Shown: positions 14,135 to 20,224, numbered from the stretch's first letter. The stretch is DNA of 22,091 nt from a bacterium (GCA_041648665.1 JBAZOP010000046.1:1-22091), one strand, 5' to 3'. Numbers and translations: made by a program. The notes: generated by a model not told the origin, from the sequence alone.

Positions 14135-14624
14135 GGCTTGCCTCCTTCGCCCGGCACTCCGGGCACGTCCACGGTTCGGGACTCCCCATCAGCGCCCCGT
14201 CGTTCTCCGCCTTGTCGCACACCGAGCAGAACCGCGTCGGCCGACTGAAGCGCTCCTCTGTCTCCAACCCCGCCAACTCCGAGGCCAGGGTCTCTATCTT
14301 CTCCCCGTCCCATGAGAACCCGATGATGATCGCCGGGGCCATTTGCGGGCAGACCACCTTCACGTTCGCCTTGATGAGACACCGATACCGCTCTGCGGCC
14401 ACGCGGTACTCTAGGCAACGCTTCTCGGCCTGTTCCGCCCGCGCCCACGGGACCTGCGCGTACTCGCGTCCGTCTGGCCCAAGTCCTATCCCGCATGTCG
14501 GGCAGAAGTGCCATCCCTCAACGCCGACCCAATTGTTCTCGCTGTTCATGTTCCACCAGCGCACCTCCCACATGCCAATGTACTCGCTCCACCTGTGGCA
14601 GTTTACCGGCCCCGGGTTAGTCAT
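14127..14624 (-). CDS. Zinc-ribbon protein of unknown function
   Basis: A 165-aa product from ATG 14624, overlapping the upstream stop (ATGA). There are three Cys pairs: CPTC near residue 41, then CSVC and CPEC near the C-terminus. The first could stand alone; the last two would form one ribbon. Between them is a charged helix (RAEQAEKRCLEYRVAAERYR). Such proteins often bind nucleic acid or act as adaptors. No specific function can be given. Confidence 0.7.
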   Translation of the reverse strand: MTNPGPVNCHRWSEYIGMWEVRWWNMNSENNWVGVEGWHFCPTCGIGLGPDGREYAQVPWARAEQAEKRCLEYRVAAERYRCLIKANVKVVCPQMAPAIIIGFSWDGEKIETLASELAGLETEERFSRPTRFCSVCDKAENDGALMGSPEPWTCPECRAKEASHD

Positions 14625-14992
14625 GGCTGGCCTCCGCGTTGAGCATACTCCACCATCGCCTTGGCCGTAGCCCTGTTCCCTGACTCGCCATCACCCAGCT
14701 CCAGAAATTGCTTGGGAACCGCCATCTGGCGCAGCATCGTCTTGTGCCATACGTCAGTGATTCGCTGGAAGTGCTCAGCCATCGAGGCCACAGCCTTCTC
14801 CATGCGGTTGCAACCAACGATCAGCGATTGCATCGTCCATGAGCATCGGCGGTAGTACGCCACCAGATCAGCAGCTGAACCCTCGGCATCCCGCCGCGTC
14901 CGGGCCTCCACGCTCGTCGCGAACTCGGGCACCTCGCAGACCCACCGCAACCGACCATTCGTCACTGTTCGGTACACGGCCATCGTTGCCAT
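14621..14992 (-). CDS. Hypothetical protein, 123 aa
   Basis: ATG 14992 overlaps the upstream stop (TGATG), with GAGGAG close by. A second ATG at 14983 is equally possible. The N-terminus (VYRTVTNGRLRWVCEVPEF) is beta-like. The rest is helical with a Met-rich stretch (RMEKAVASMAEHF, later TMLRQMAVPKQF). Not recognised. Confidence 0.65.
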   Translation of the reverse strand: MATMAVYRTVTNGRLRWVCEVPEFATSVEARTRRDAEGSAADLVAYYRRCSWTMQSLIVGCNRMEKAVASMAEHFQRITDVWHKTMLRQMAVPKQFLELGDGESGNRATAKAMVEYAQRGGQP

Positions 14993-15690
14993 CACTCCTC
15001 GACCCCGAAGGCCTCGCCCATAGCGAGGCGTCGCCGCCAGCACTCCTGCACGTTGGCCTTCGTGCGCTCGTCATCGCCGATGGCCATAGGCTCGCCGAAG
15101 CCGATGTCGCATCGGATGGACCCTCCTCCGGTATCACCTTGGCCCGGATCATTGTCGTCAAGGAACTGGACCACCGCACACTTGCCGTCCTGCTCGTACT
15201 CACATTCCCACCAGCACTTGCCTCGGCACGCCGTCGCGCATGGTCCCTTCGCCGACTGCAGGCCGATCTTGATCTCGTCCACATGGTGCCCGACCCACTC
15301 CGGCTTGCCCGGGGCAGGCTTCGGCTCCGTCTTCTGACGCCCACCCGTGATCCACTCCGCGTACTCGGCCGCTTGGCGCGCCGCATCAGCCCGCGTCGCG
15401 CCACGGAACTGGCGGCGCGCATCCAATGCCGTTCGCGTGAAGTACACGTGCTGGCCATGGCTGTCGTAGTCGTACCCCCACGAACTGAAATTGCCCCGTT
15501 CCCGCGCCCAGATCAGAACGCCTTCGGACTCTGCCCACGGGGGCACGTCCTGCGTCCGCCGCGACGCCTCCGCCGCCAGCCGGTCGTACTCGCCCTGCGT
15601 CAGCACCACCAGCGCCTCCCCCTCGTCGCCCTCGAACGCCACGTTCTTCAGCAACGCCTCCATCTGCTCACGGCTGAACTGCACAGCCAT
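14992..15690 (-). CDS. Hypothetical protein with a Cys cluster, 232 aa
   Basis: ATG at 15690, 33 nt after the SSB stop. Residues 1-45 are helical and acidic. The middle is aromatic (GNFSSWGYDYDSHGQHVYF). Residues about 145-175 hold CATACRGKCWWECEYEQDGKCAVV, five Cys in 21 residues, spaced like a zinc or iron-sulphur site rather than a plain ribbon. Position next to SSB suggests a replication or modification role, but nothing in the sequence proves it. Confidence 0.7.
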   Translation of the reverse strand: MAVQFSREQMEALLKNVAFEGDEGEALVVLTQGEYDRLAAEASRRTQDVPPWAESEGVLIWARERGNFSSWGYDYDSHGQHVYFTRTALDARRQFRGATRADAARQAAEYAEWITGGRQKTEPKPAPGKPEWVGHHVDEIKIGLQSAKGPCATACRGKCWWECEYEQDGKCAVVQFLDDNDPGQGDTGGGSIRCDIGFGEPMAIGDDERTKANVQECWRRRLAMGEAFGVEE

Positions 15691-15723
15691 CGGCCAACAC
15701 CTCCGTTTCGATTGCCCCCCGCC

Positions 15724-16155
15724 CTAGTCGCCCTCGCCCCCGAAAAGGTCCTCCTCCACGTCCGCCCCTTCCCCTGCCCCCGCCGGGTCCGGCTTCCACG
15801 CCTCGCCCTTCCCCGCCCGCCGCCGCTCGCTCTCCACCCGGCTCTCCAGGAACCGCACGTTGTTCGCCACGATCTCCACGACGTAGTTCTTCTTCCCGCC
15901 CTCACCACCCCACGACCGCGACTGGATGCGCCCCTCGATCCCCACCAGCATCCCCTTGTCGCAGTACTCGGCCACCAGCTCCGCCGTCTTCTGGTAGCAC
16001 ACAATGGTCAGCCAGTCCGTCTGCCGTTCCCCGCCCTCCGACTTCATCCCGCGGTCCACCGCCAGCCGGAAGTTCGCCACCGGCGTCCCAGTGGGCAGGT
16101 ACTTCATCTCCGGCGGGCTCGCGATCCTACCCACCAAAACGACACTGTTGACCAT
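15724..16155 (-). CDS. ssb: Single-stranded DNA-binding protein
   Basis: A 143-aa product. ATG 16155 (MVNSVVLVGRIASPPEMKY) is the typical bacterial/phage SSB N-terminus and has GGAGG about 10 nt upstream. The frame stays open to 16428, but that extension is Gly-rich shadow of the upstream gene. Residues 1-105 form the OB fold (for example GTPVANFRLAVDRG, DWLTIVCYQKTAELVAEYCDKG, GRIQSRSW, YVVEIVANNVRFL). The tail is disordered and ends EEDLFGGEGD, an acidic tip recalling the partner-binding tail of bacterial SSBs (DDIPF) but not identical. It coats single-stranded DNA during replication. Confidence 0.93.
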   Translation of the reverse strand: MVNSVVLVGRIASPPEMKYLPTGTPVANFRLAVDRGMKSEGGERQTDWLTIVCYQKTAELVAEYCDKGMLVGIEGRIQSRSWGGEGGKKNYVVEIVANNVRFLESRVESERRRAGKGEAWKPDPAGAGEGADVEEDLFGGEGD

Positions 16156-16199
16156 CTGCCATCGCCTCCCGTCTCTGTCTCTCTCCCCGCTCTCGCCCC

Positions 16200-16415
16200 C
16201 TACGCCACGATCCCCAGTTCCTCCCGCGCCCACCCCGACAACGCCGCCCGCAATCTCCCCCGGCCCCGGTACACCCGCGACTTCACCGTCCCCACCGGCA
16301 CCCCCAGCCGTTCCCCGATCGCCTCGTAGCTCAACTCGCCCACCGTCGCCAGCAGCAGCGCCTCCCAGTACTCCTCCGTCATCCCCATCCCCGCCGCCAA
16401 CACCACCTCGTCCAC
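16200..16415 (-). CDS. Stand-alone sigma-70 region 4 (HTH) protein
   Basis: 71 codons from GTG 16415 (an ATG at 16388 is the alternative start). The sequence TEEYWEALLLATVGELSYEAIGERLGVPVGTVKSRVYRGRGRLRAAL (described in two parts: TEEYWEALLLATVGELSY, then GVPVGTVKSRVYRGRGRLR) is the canonical ECF sigma region-4 helix-turn-helix. Region 2, needed to melt promoters, is absent. Alone it could be a DNA-binding regulator, an appropriator of RNA polymerase, or a remnant of a full sigma factor. It is the first gene after the predicted minus-strand promoter, with no clear ribosome binding site before the GTG, so the start is uncertain. Confidence 0.8.
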   Translation of the reverse strand: MDEVVLAAGMGMTEEYWEALLLATVGELSYEAIGERLGVPVGTVKSRVYRGRGRLRAALSGWAREELGIVA

Positions 16416-16435
16416 CTACCCTGTTCATGGCTATA

Positions 16436-16465
16436 TCTTTACTACCAACCCTCCCACCCTGTCAA
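16436..16465 (-). promoter_or_regulatory. Candidate promoter for the minus-strand operon
   Basis: On the minus strand a perfect TTGACA (16465-16460) is followed after 18 nt by TAAAGA (16441-16436), a weak -10. Transcription would start near 16429, just upstream of the sigma region-4 gene. The weak -10 may mean it needs an activator. Confidence 0.4.
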
Positions 16466-16472
16466 CCCCCAT

Positions 16473-16492
16473 CCCCCTCCCTCAACCCTCCC
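16473..16492 (-). other. G-rich tract with G-quadruplex pattern
   Basis: On the minus strand four runs of three to five G are separated by loops of 1, 4 and 1 nt, matching the G3+N1-7 pattern. More G runs flank it (16466-16470 and near 16457). It lies directly upstream of the candidate minus-strand promoter. The pattern is seen; folding is not shown. Confidence 0.5.
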
Positions 16493-17056
16493 AACCTTCC
16501 ACTTCCCTAAATCTATATCACCACCTACCGAAATATAACACACCTGCGGTTTTTTGAGGGTATAAGTCATTGTGCGCGCGAGGCCCCAGAGAAAAACAAT
16601 GCTTACTGGTTATATGGTTGAGTGGTTACGGAACGCCTGTTCGCCGAACACCTGTGCGAATTGGCTCCTGTTGGCTGCTTCTCCGTGGTACCTGCCAGGG
16701 CGCCGGCCATTCGGTGTTCCGTATTTGCTACATCTGGAAGACCAGTGGGGCACCTGCTGTACACCAGACGGCCCCCCGGCCCACTTGCACGACCGCGGGC
16801 GCCCTGATCGTCACCTGAACGCGCGGCCAGGTACCTGCAACGGCCGGATCACGTCCACCAAAGGCAGTTTCAACTACCCCCGCGCGCGCGCACACGCGTA
16901 AGGTATCTAGTACCCCTAGGGGGAACGGCCGTTGCCGTAGGCGTCTGGGAGGAGGTTGCTAAGTATTATATAGCCAAGCCTGTTACTCTTCTCAGCCGTA
17001 GAAGTTGTATGCGTGTGCAATCAGGTCTGTGGGAGGAGGAGCAGTGGAAAGGCAAC

Positions 17057-17081
17057 GGCATACGTCAAGGGCATACGTCAA
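17057..17081 (+). repeat. Tandem direct repeat, GGCATACGTCAA twice
   Basis: The 12-mer occurs at 17057-17068 and again at 17070-17081, a 13-nt period. It sits about 100 nt upstream of the plus-strand promoter and could be a pair of binding sites for a regulator or initiator. Confidence 0.6.
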
Positions 17082-17115
17082 AGGCCTTTGGTAGGAGGTA
17101 GTAGATACCTTGGCG

Positions 17116-17161
17116 CGCGCATGCGCGACCGTAAAAGTATTTTACTACGAGGATACGTAGT
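17116..17161. promoter_or_regulatory. Cluster of inverted repeats upstream of the early promoter
   Basis: Three adjacent dyads: the 12-bp palindrome CGCGCATGCGCG (17116-17127); GTAAAA and TTTTAC around 3 nt (17131-17145); ACTACG and CGTAGT around 6 nt (17144-17161). They end 14 nt before the -35 hexamer, a typical operator position. The dyads are plain; the function is inferred. Confidence 0.45.
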
Positions 17162-17175
17162 TTTATCTTACCCTA

Positions 17176-17204
17176 TTGACAAGGGTTTTATGGGGTAGTA
17201 TGGT
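17176..17204 (+). promoter_or_regulatory. Sigma70-type promoter for the plus-strand early genes
   Basis: A perfect TTGACA (17176-17181), a 17-nt spacer and TATGGT (17199-17204, four of six matches to TATAAT). Start of transcription would be near 17211, about 30 nt before the first plus-strand gene. Confidence 0.65.
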
Positions 17205-17244
17205 AGGGGCGTGGACGGGATAAAAGAGAAGAGAAGGTGGCATG

Positions 17245-17481
17245 ATGGCGAAGCGAAGCGCAACGGTCATAGCGGTATTCAACGTACTGAACCCCTCCCC
17301 ATTCCACGGAGGGCGCGAGGGTTTCCTGCAGGAGGGCGAGGAGGGCCGCGGGGCTCCGACCACTACCCCGAGGGCCGCGGAGGCGACGCAGTATGACGGT
17401 TATGACCTACACCGCGCGCAGAGCCGGGCGAAGGCGCTCTGGCCCACCTATGAGTTCCGGCCGGTCAACGTCAAGGTGTGA
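17245..17481 (+). CDS. Hypothetical early protein, 78 aa
   Basis: The first gene after the plus-strand promoter. Two adjacent ATGs (17242 and 17245) follow AAGGTGG; the second has the better spacing. The product begins MAKRSATVIAVFNVLNPSP, a basic then hydrophobic strand, with a Gly/Glu-rich middle and a C-terminal half (YDGYDLHRAQSRAKALW) that looks helical. Its stop codon forms the first bases of the nested hairpin that follows. Family not recognised. Confidence 0.6.
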   Translation: MAKRSATVIAVFNVLNPSPFHGGREGFLQEGEEGRGAPTTTPRAAEATQYDGYDLHRAQSRAKALWPTYEFRPVNVKV

Positions 17482-17522
17482 GCCCAGACTCGGCCGTGGG
17501 GAGGCGGCCGGACTGTGGGTTC
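17480..17522 (+). ncRNA. Nested stem-loop element 1 (stop-overlapping)
   Basis: Outer stem GAGCCCA (17480-17486) pairs with TGGGTTC (17516-17522) with one G-U. GACT is followed by inner stem CGGCCG (17491-17496) pairing with CGGCCG (17505-17510) around an 8-nt G-rich loop. GACTG precedes the outer 3' strand. The first two bases lie in the upstream stop codon. The downstream ATG is 25 nt away. Same plan as element 2 at 18241. Confidence 0.6.
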
Positions 17523-17547
17523 ACCAAACGCGAAAGGGTGTTTGACT

Positions 17548-17895
17548 ATGATCATCACGCACAGGAACATCGCAGAGGTTCGGGAGGCGCTATCGCGGGA
17601 ACTGCGGTCTCACGACCGGCCCGGGTATATCGCGGGCCCGGAGGACGTATCATGCAAGTGGCGGGAGACCGTAACCCTTGAGTTCCCAACAGGGGAGCTC
17701 TGTGATGACGGCCTGAAGACCTTGGCTCTGACCGGAGGGGCGAGGGCATTCCCCGTTCCCCTGACCGGCAATGAGGGCTTCGCGGCGCAGGGGTTAGAGG
17801 GCAAGGTCTGTGTTGACATGCCACTATGCCAGGCGCTCTGTCGCATGGACCTGTTGCCGAAGGGCCGAGGGCGCATCACGCGAGTCATTCTGTAG
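17548..17895 (+). CDS. Hypothetical early protein, 115 aa
   Basis: ATG 17548 is chosen. AAAGGG lies 9 nt upstream, and the same leader words recur before the gene at 18642. The product starts MIITHRNIAEVREALSREL, an amphipathic helix, then has mixed alpha/beta sequence with four Cys in the second half (KVCVDMPLCQALCRMD). Unknown family. The spaced Cys may bind metal, but there is no clear ribbon. Confidence 0.65.
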   Translation: MIITHRNIAEVREALSRELRSHDRPGYIAGPEDVSCKWRETVTLEFPTGELCDDGLKTLALTGGARAFPVPLTGNEGFAAQGLEGKVCVDMPLCQALCRMDLLPKGRGRITRVIL

Positions 17896-17907
17896 ACACG
17901 CGACCAT

Positions 17908-17943
17908 GACTCCTGCAGGTGTGGTGGGGTTCCTGCAGGTGTG
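17908..17943 (+). ncRNA. Stem-loop from a repeated PstI/SbfI-like palindrome
   Basis: The 13-mer TCCTGCAGGTGTG occurs at 17911-17923 and 17931-17943. Because CCTGCAGG is its own complement, the two copies pair (17912-17919 with 17932-17939) around a 12-nt loop containing GGGG. GACT precedes the stem, as in elements 1 and 2, but no clear outer stem exists. It may be a degenerate member of the same set. Confidence 0.45.
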
Positions 17944-17975
17944 ACGGCCGCACCAAACAGACGGAGGCGAAGATC

Positions 17976-18242
17976 ATGCCAGTACTATATACGAATTATC
18001 AGCTTGACGAGGCGCGGGAACTCTACCCGTCGTGTTCGGTCGTGGCCATAGCGAACCACTGCAATTCTGCGCCGTTGTGTGACGCGCTTCGTGGCCACGG
18101 GTACAAAGCGGTTCGCCATATCCTGACGGCGCATGATACGGACTTCACCTATGCCGTGGCGGTAGAGGGCAAGCTGACGAAGAGTCAGGTGCGCGAGGTA
18201 GAGGCCTTCTGTAACGGGTACCTGACGGCGCGGCCGCGTTGA
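17976..18242 (+). CDS. Hypothetical early protein, 88 aa
   Basis: ATG 17976 with GGAGG 8 nt upstream; the longer in-frame start at 17919 would lie in the hairpin region. The product (starts MPVLYTNYQLDEARELYPS) is alpha/beta with Cys at about 19, 28 and 34, and ends with a helix (LTKSQVREVEAFCNGYL). Not recognised. Its stop codon overlaps the next stem-loop. Confidence 0.65.
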   Translation: MPVLYTNYQLDEARELYPSCSVVAIANHCNSAPLCDALRGHGYKAVRHILTAHDTDFTYAVAVEGKLTKSQVREVEAFCNGYLTARPR

Positions 18243-18286
18243 ACCCAGACTCGGCCCTTGGTGGGGAAGGGCCGGAATGTGGGTTC
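18241..18286 (+). ncRNA. Nested stem-loop element 2 (stop-overlapping)
   Basis: Outer stem GAACCCA (18241-18247) pairs perfectly with TGGGTTC (18280-18286). GACT, then inner stem CGGCCCTT (18252-18259) pairs with AAGGGCCG (18267-18274) around a 7-nt loop with GGGG; GAATG follows. Against element 1 the inner stem differs on both arms but still pairs, and an outer G-U becomes A-U. The upstream TGA supplies its first bases; the next ATG is 22 nt on. Confidence 0.65.
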
Positions 18287-18308
18287 AACGCAACGGAGGA
18301 AGATCACC

Positions 18309-18530
18309 ATGAATCGCGCGCAGTGGCAGGAATGGTACCGTGGGCAAAGACGCTTCGGCAACGGCGCAGGTCATCCGTCGAATTGGTCCTACCGCGTTGA
18401 ATACCTGTGCCTTCTGGCTGATGCGTTGCAAGCTGGCCAGAAGGGCAACGCGCCAAGGGCGTTGACTCTGCTTGCCTGCGCGCGGGTTTGGCGCGTCACT
18501 AGCACGGTTCCCTTCGCCTTGCGGCAGTGA
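18309..18530 (+). CDS. Hypothetical early protein, 73 aa
   Basis: ATG 18309 with GGAGG 9 nt upstream. The product begins MNRAQWQEWYRGQRRFG, aromatic and basic, then a helix (YLCLLADALQAGQKGN) and a hydrophobic C-terminus. No family recognised. Gene-sized, properly spaced between two stem-loop elements. Confidence 0.6.
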   Translation: MNRAQWQEWYRGQRRFGNGAGHPSNWSYRVEYLCLLADALQAGQKGNAPRALTLLACARVWRVTSTVPFALRQ

Positions 18531-18534
18531 ACCT

Positions 18535-18610
18535 GCAACTTCCGCCCTCCTCCCCGACCTGCCGGCCAGAGGGACAGAGGGCAGAGGTGGCCGGTTCCGG
18601 CCTGAGTTGC
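18535..18610 (+). ncRNA. Long nested stem-loop element with alternative pairing
   Basis: Outer GCAACT (18535-18540) pairs with AGTTGC (18605-18610). Inside, GCCCTC (18544-18549) can pair with GAGGGC (18577-18582). GGCCGG (18589-18594) can pair either with CCGGCC at 18562-18567 or with CCGGCC at 18597-18602 (2-nt loop). CACAAT follows at once, twice. Confidence 0.45.
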
Positions 18611-18641
18611 ACAATCGCACAATCCGAAAGGGTGTCTGATT

Positions 18642-19043
18642 ATGGCGACAGTTTGCGACGAATGCCACAAGGCGATAGAAGTCCCCGAGGGTTCCGTCAC
18701 CACGGGTTACGGCGTGGACAAGGAGGGCCGCAAGGTCTGCTTCTCCTGTTGCGCCGAACACGACAAGGCCACAATGGCCGAGGGGCAGGACCCTGTCCTA
18801 TACCTGACAGAGCAGAAGAGCCCCGAGGGCAACGGGTTCCTGCGGCGCGCCGAGGTGTCGAATTGGCCGGGTTCCCTCAAGTTCCCCGCCGTGGTGGTGG
18901 CGCGCAGCAAGCAGTATACGCCGAGTGGTGGTCAGTACGATCGTGTCACGGCGCACTTCCGCGACCACCTCGGCCGCCCTTGGCGCATAGAGGTGCGGGG
19001 CGATATGCAGTGCGGCCGGAGTCGTCTGCTCAAGACGGCGTAA
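18642..19043 (+). CDS. Hypothetical protein with N-terminal zinc-finger-like Cys pairs, 133 aa
   Basis: ATG 18642, 31 nt after a stem-loop, with AAAGGG upstream as in the gene at 17548. The N-terminus is MATVCDECHKAIEVPEG, then KVCFSCCAEH, so CDEC and CFSCC could form a zinc site. The C-terminal half is beta-like (FPAVVVARSKQYTPSGG, RPWRIEVRG). The CDEC segment is shared with the gene at 20568, including about 13 consecutive identical bases. Function unknown. Confidence 0.75.
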   Translation: MATVCDECHKAIEVPEGSVTTGYGVDKEGRKVCFSCCAEHDKATMAEGQDPVLYLTEQKSPEGNGFLRRAEVSNWPGSLKFPAVVVARSKQYTPSGGQYDRVTAHFRDHLGRPWRIEVRGDMQCGRSRLLKTA

Positions 19044-19092
19044 CCGCAGAGCCCCAAGGGCCGGCGCTTGCCCGGCCCTTTCCTGTGCGGTT
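19042..19092 (+). ncRNA. Nested stem-loop element (stop-overlapping, longest inner stem)
   Basis: Outer AACCGCA (19042-19048) pairs with TGCGGTT (19086-19092). Inner AAGGGCCGG (19056-19064) pairs with CCGGCCCTT (19072-19080) around 7 nt. The first bases are part of the TAA stop. CACAAT follows 1 nt later. The inner stem plus TTTCC could also act as a weak terminator. Confidence 0.6.
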
Positions 19093-19122
19093 ACACAATA
19101 CCCGAAGAGAGAAGGCGTCACA

Positions 19123-19476
19123 ATGCCACAAGCACGGCGCGTTGATTGGCTCAACGGTTTCGGCTATGACCTGATTAGCGAAGAAGGGACCTGGGAGATT
19201 CATCTGCCGTATTCCGAAGAGACGGGCAAGGGTTGGGGAACCCGCTTCACTGCTCACTTCTGCCCGGCCGGAGGGTTCGCGAACACGATCACGGGCAAGG
19301 GCCCTTCGGCAGAATGCGCTATGGCCACATCACGGCGCATCTGCCGCTTCTGTGATGGTGACGACGTGATGCAGGTTGCCGACACACTCTACAATCCCGA
19401 AGTCTATTGGTGCGCGAAGTGCGAAGAGACGTTTGACAGGTTGGGGAATCGCGTTCGCATTCGTATGCTGGTATAG
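19123..19476 (+). CDS. Hypothetical protein with C-terminal zinc ribbon, 117 aa
   Basis: ATG 19123 lies inside a CACAATG, with a GAGAAGG upstream. Residues 1-60 look beta-rich (GYDLISEEGTWEIHLPY). The C-terminal third has ICRFCDGDDVM and YWCAKCEETF, two CxxC pairs about 22 residues apart, a textbook zinc ribbon. Possible nucleic-acid-binding adaptor. Family not known. Confidence 0.75.
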   Translation: MPQARRVDWLNGFGYDLISEEGTWEIHLPYSEETGKGWGTRFTAHFCPAGGFANTITGKGPSAECAMATSRRICRFCDGDDVMQVADTLYNPEVYWCAKCEETFDRLGNRVRIRMLV

Positions 19477-19514
19477 GCGGCCGAGCACACATCCCGAGCG
19501 AGAGAAGGCAGATC

Positions 19515-19742
19515 ATGCTTTACCCGCAGAGCGAACGCCAATGGTACCTGTCCTATCTGACCTTTCAGAAGGGCGACGAGGTGCGCGAGCACGAGAGTAG
19601 CACGAGTCTCGGGGCGGCGCTGAACATCATGCGCGAAGAGGCGCGCGGGTTCCGCCTCGTGGAATGCGAGGGGGAGAAGGAGGCCTATCTGCGGCGCATC
19701 ATTGCAGACGAGGTGGCGCGCGGCACGCAGCTTTACCTGTAG
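19515..19742 (+). CDS. Hypothetical early protein, 75 aa
   Basis: ATG 19515 after GAGAAGGCAGATC. The product starts MLYPQSERQWYLSYLTFQ, then is strongly helical and charged (SLGAALNIMREEARGF, EKEAYLRRIIADEVARG). The pattern 'strand, strand, helix, strand, helix' suggests a small alpha/beta fold. No motif recognised. Confidence 0.65.
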   Translation: MLYPQSERQWYLSYLTFQKGDEVREHESSTSLGAALNIMREEARGFRLVECEGEKEAYLRRIIADEVARGTQLYL

Positions 19743-19745
19743 TAC

Positions 19746-19801
19746 CTGCGGCAGAGGCCTGCGGCCGGAACCCGCTTCCCCGGCCGCCACCTGTACCGCA
19801 G
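19746..19801 (+). ncRNA. Nested stem-loop element
   Basis: Outer CTGCGG (19746-19751) pairs with CCGCAG (19796-19801). Inner GCGGCCGG (19761-19768) pairs with CCGGCCGC (19780-19787) around 11 nt. It starts 3 nt after the TAG stop, and CACAAT follows after 5 nt. Same two-tier plan as the other elements, with different bases. Confidence 0.5.
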
Positions 19802-19820
19802 AGGCGCACAATCCGCACAA

Positions 19821-19833
19821 GGGGCAAGGCCCC
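19821..19833 (+). promoter_or_regulatory. Small hairpin GGGGC/GCCCC next to a ribosome binding site
   Basis: GGGGC, loop AAG, GCCCC, followed directly by GAGGAG for the gene at 19848. One of five similar hairpins in the right arm. Confidence 0.5.
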
Positions 19834-19847
19834 GAGGAGTGTTCACA

Positions 19848-20093
19848 ATGGCATTCGCAGTCGGCGACCGAGTCCAGTACAGTACCCGCTTCCTGTCTCA
19901 CATATCGGCCCCGAGGGGCATTCATGCCAGTGACGGCAAGGGCACAGTCGCCGCCGTCAAGCCGACGGTGAGAGGTGGGCCAGTGTACCTGAAGATCACC
20001 TGGGACAAGCCCGAGTTGCACGAGTGCGGCGGTGCCCTTTCCTGCAACGTCGTCAAGCTGACGACGGCAAGCCCCGAGGGGGCGGCACAATGA
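19848..20093 (+). CDS. Small SH3/KOW-like protein, 81 aa
   Basis: ATG 19848 lies in a CACAATG, 10 nt after GAGGAG. The product starts MAFAVGDRVQYSTRFL, then GKGTVAAVKPTV, VYLKITWDKPELH and CNVVKL. The pattern 'V-G-D-x-V-x-Y ... G-x-G-T-V-x-x-(V/L) ... W-D ... N-V-x-x-L' is a small beta-barrel (SH3/KOW-like) common in phage early regions. These may bind nucleic acid; the specific role is unknown. Confidence 0.75.
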   Translation: MAFAVGDRVQYSTRFLSHISAPRGIHASDGKGTVAAVKPTVRGGPVYLKITWDKPELHECGGALSCNVVKLTTASPEGAAQ

Positions 20094-20209
20094 GACAGGC
20101 ACTCGACTCGCTGCTCGTGCTCCTCGGCGTCATGGCGGCAGAGGTCGTGGTGGTGGGCGGCACCTTCGGCTTGATATGGGCAGCGGCGCAGTTCCTGGCC
20201 CCGAGGTGA
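20090..20209 (+). CDS. Single-span membrane protein, 39 aa
   Basis: ATG 20090 overlaps the upstream stop (ATGA) inside a CACAATGA. The product begins MRQALDSLLVLLGVMAAEVV, followed by VVGGTFGLIWAAAQFLAPR: one long hydrophobic stretch with a charged end on each side. It could be a small membrane-active protein. Holin is one possibility, but one span and an early position make it unproven. Confidence 0.6.
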   Translation: MRQALDSLLVLLGVMAAEVVVVGGTFGLIWAAAQFLAPR

Positions 20210-20210
20210 G

Positions 20211-20221
20211 GGGGAAGCCCC
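20211..20221 (+). promoter_or_regulatory. Small hairpin GGGG/CCCC just before a start
   Basis: GGGG, loop AAG, CCCC, running directly into ACAATG at 20222. It starts 2 nt after the upstream TGA. Confidence 0.4.
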
Positions 20222-20224
20222 ACA

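Larger units (their letters stand above)
16429..17241. other. Divergent intergenic control region (about 800 bp)
   Basis: No convincing gene lies here. Minus genes leave to the left and plus genes to the right. It holds a promoter on each side, a G-rich tract (16473-16492), alternating pyrimidine-purine runs (about 16880-16898), a 10-bp palindrome CCCCTAGGGG (16913-16922), a 12-bp palindrome (17116-17127), tandem 12-mers (17057-17081) and operator-like inverted repeats (17131-17161). From about 16900 the sequence is AT-richer than its surroundings. One open frame (16602-16901 plus, 100 codons) has codon-position GC of about 60/59/69%, with no clear coding signature. It may be a control region and possibly an origin. 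Confidence 0.55.

Noticed and set aside
15724..16428. SSB frame extended by 91 codons to an ATG at 16428
   Set aside because: The extension is Gly/Asp/Arg low complexity lying over the sigma region-4 gene. The SSB consensus begins exactly at the ATG at 16155, which has a ribosome binding site.
16612..16700. tRNA-like segment (GAGTGGTTACGGAACGCC resembles a D-arm)
   Set aside because: No anticodon stem, T-arm or acceptor stem could be matched in register.
16602..16901. 100-codon plus-strand frame in the divergent region
   Set aside because: No clear ribosome binding site, codon-position GC nearly flat (about 60/59/69%), and no known motif. Kept only as a note in the intergenic entry.
17013..17198. 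61-codon plus-strand frame upstream of the early promoter
   Set aside because: It runs through the inverted repeats and into the promoter and has no protein-like pattern.
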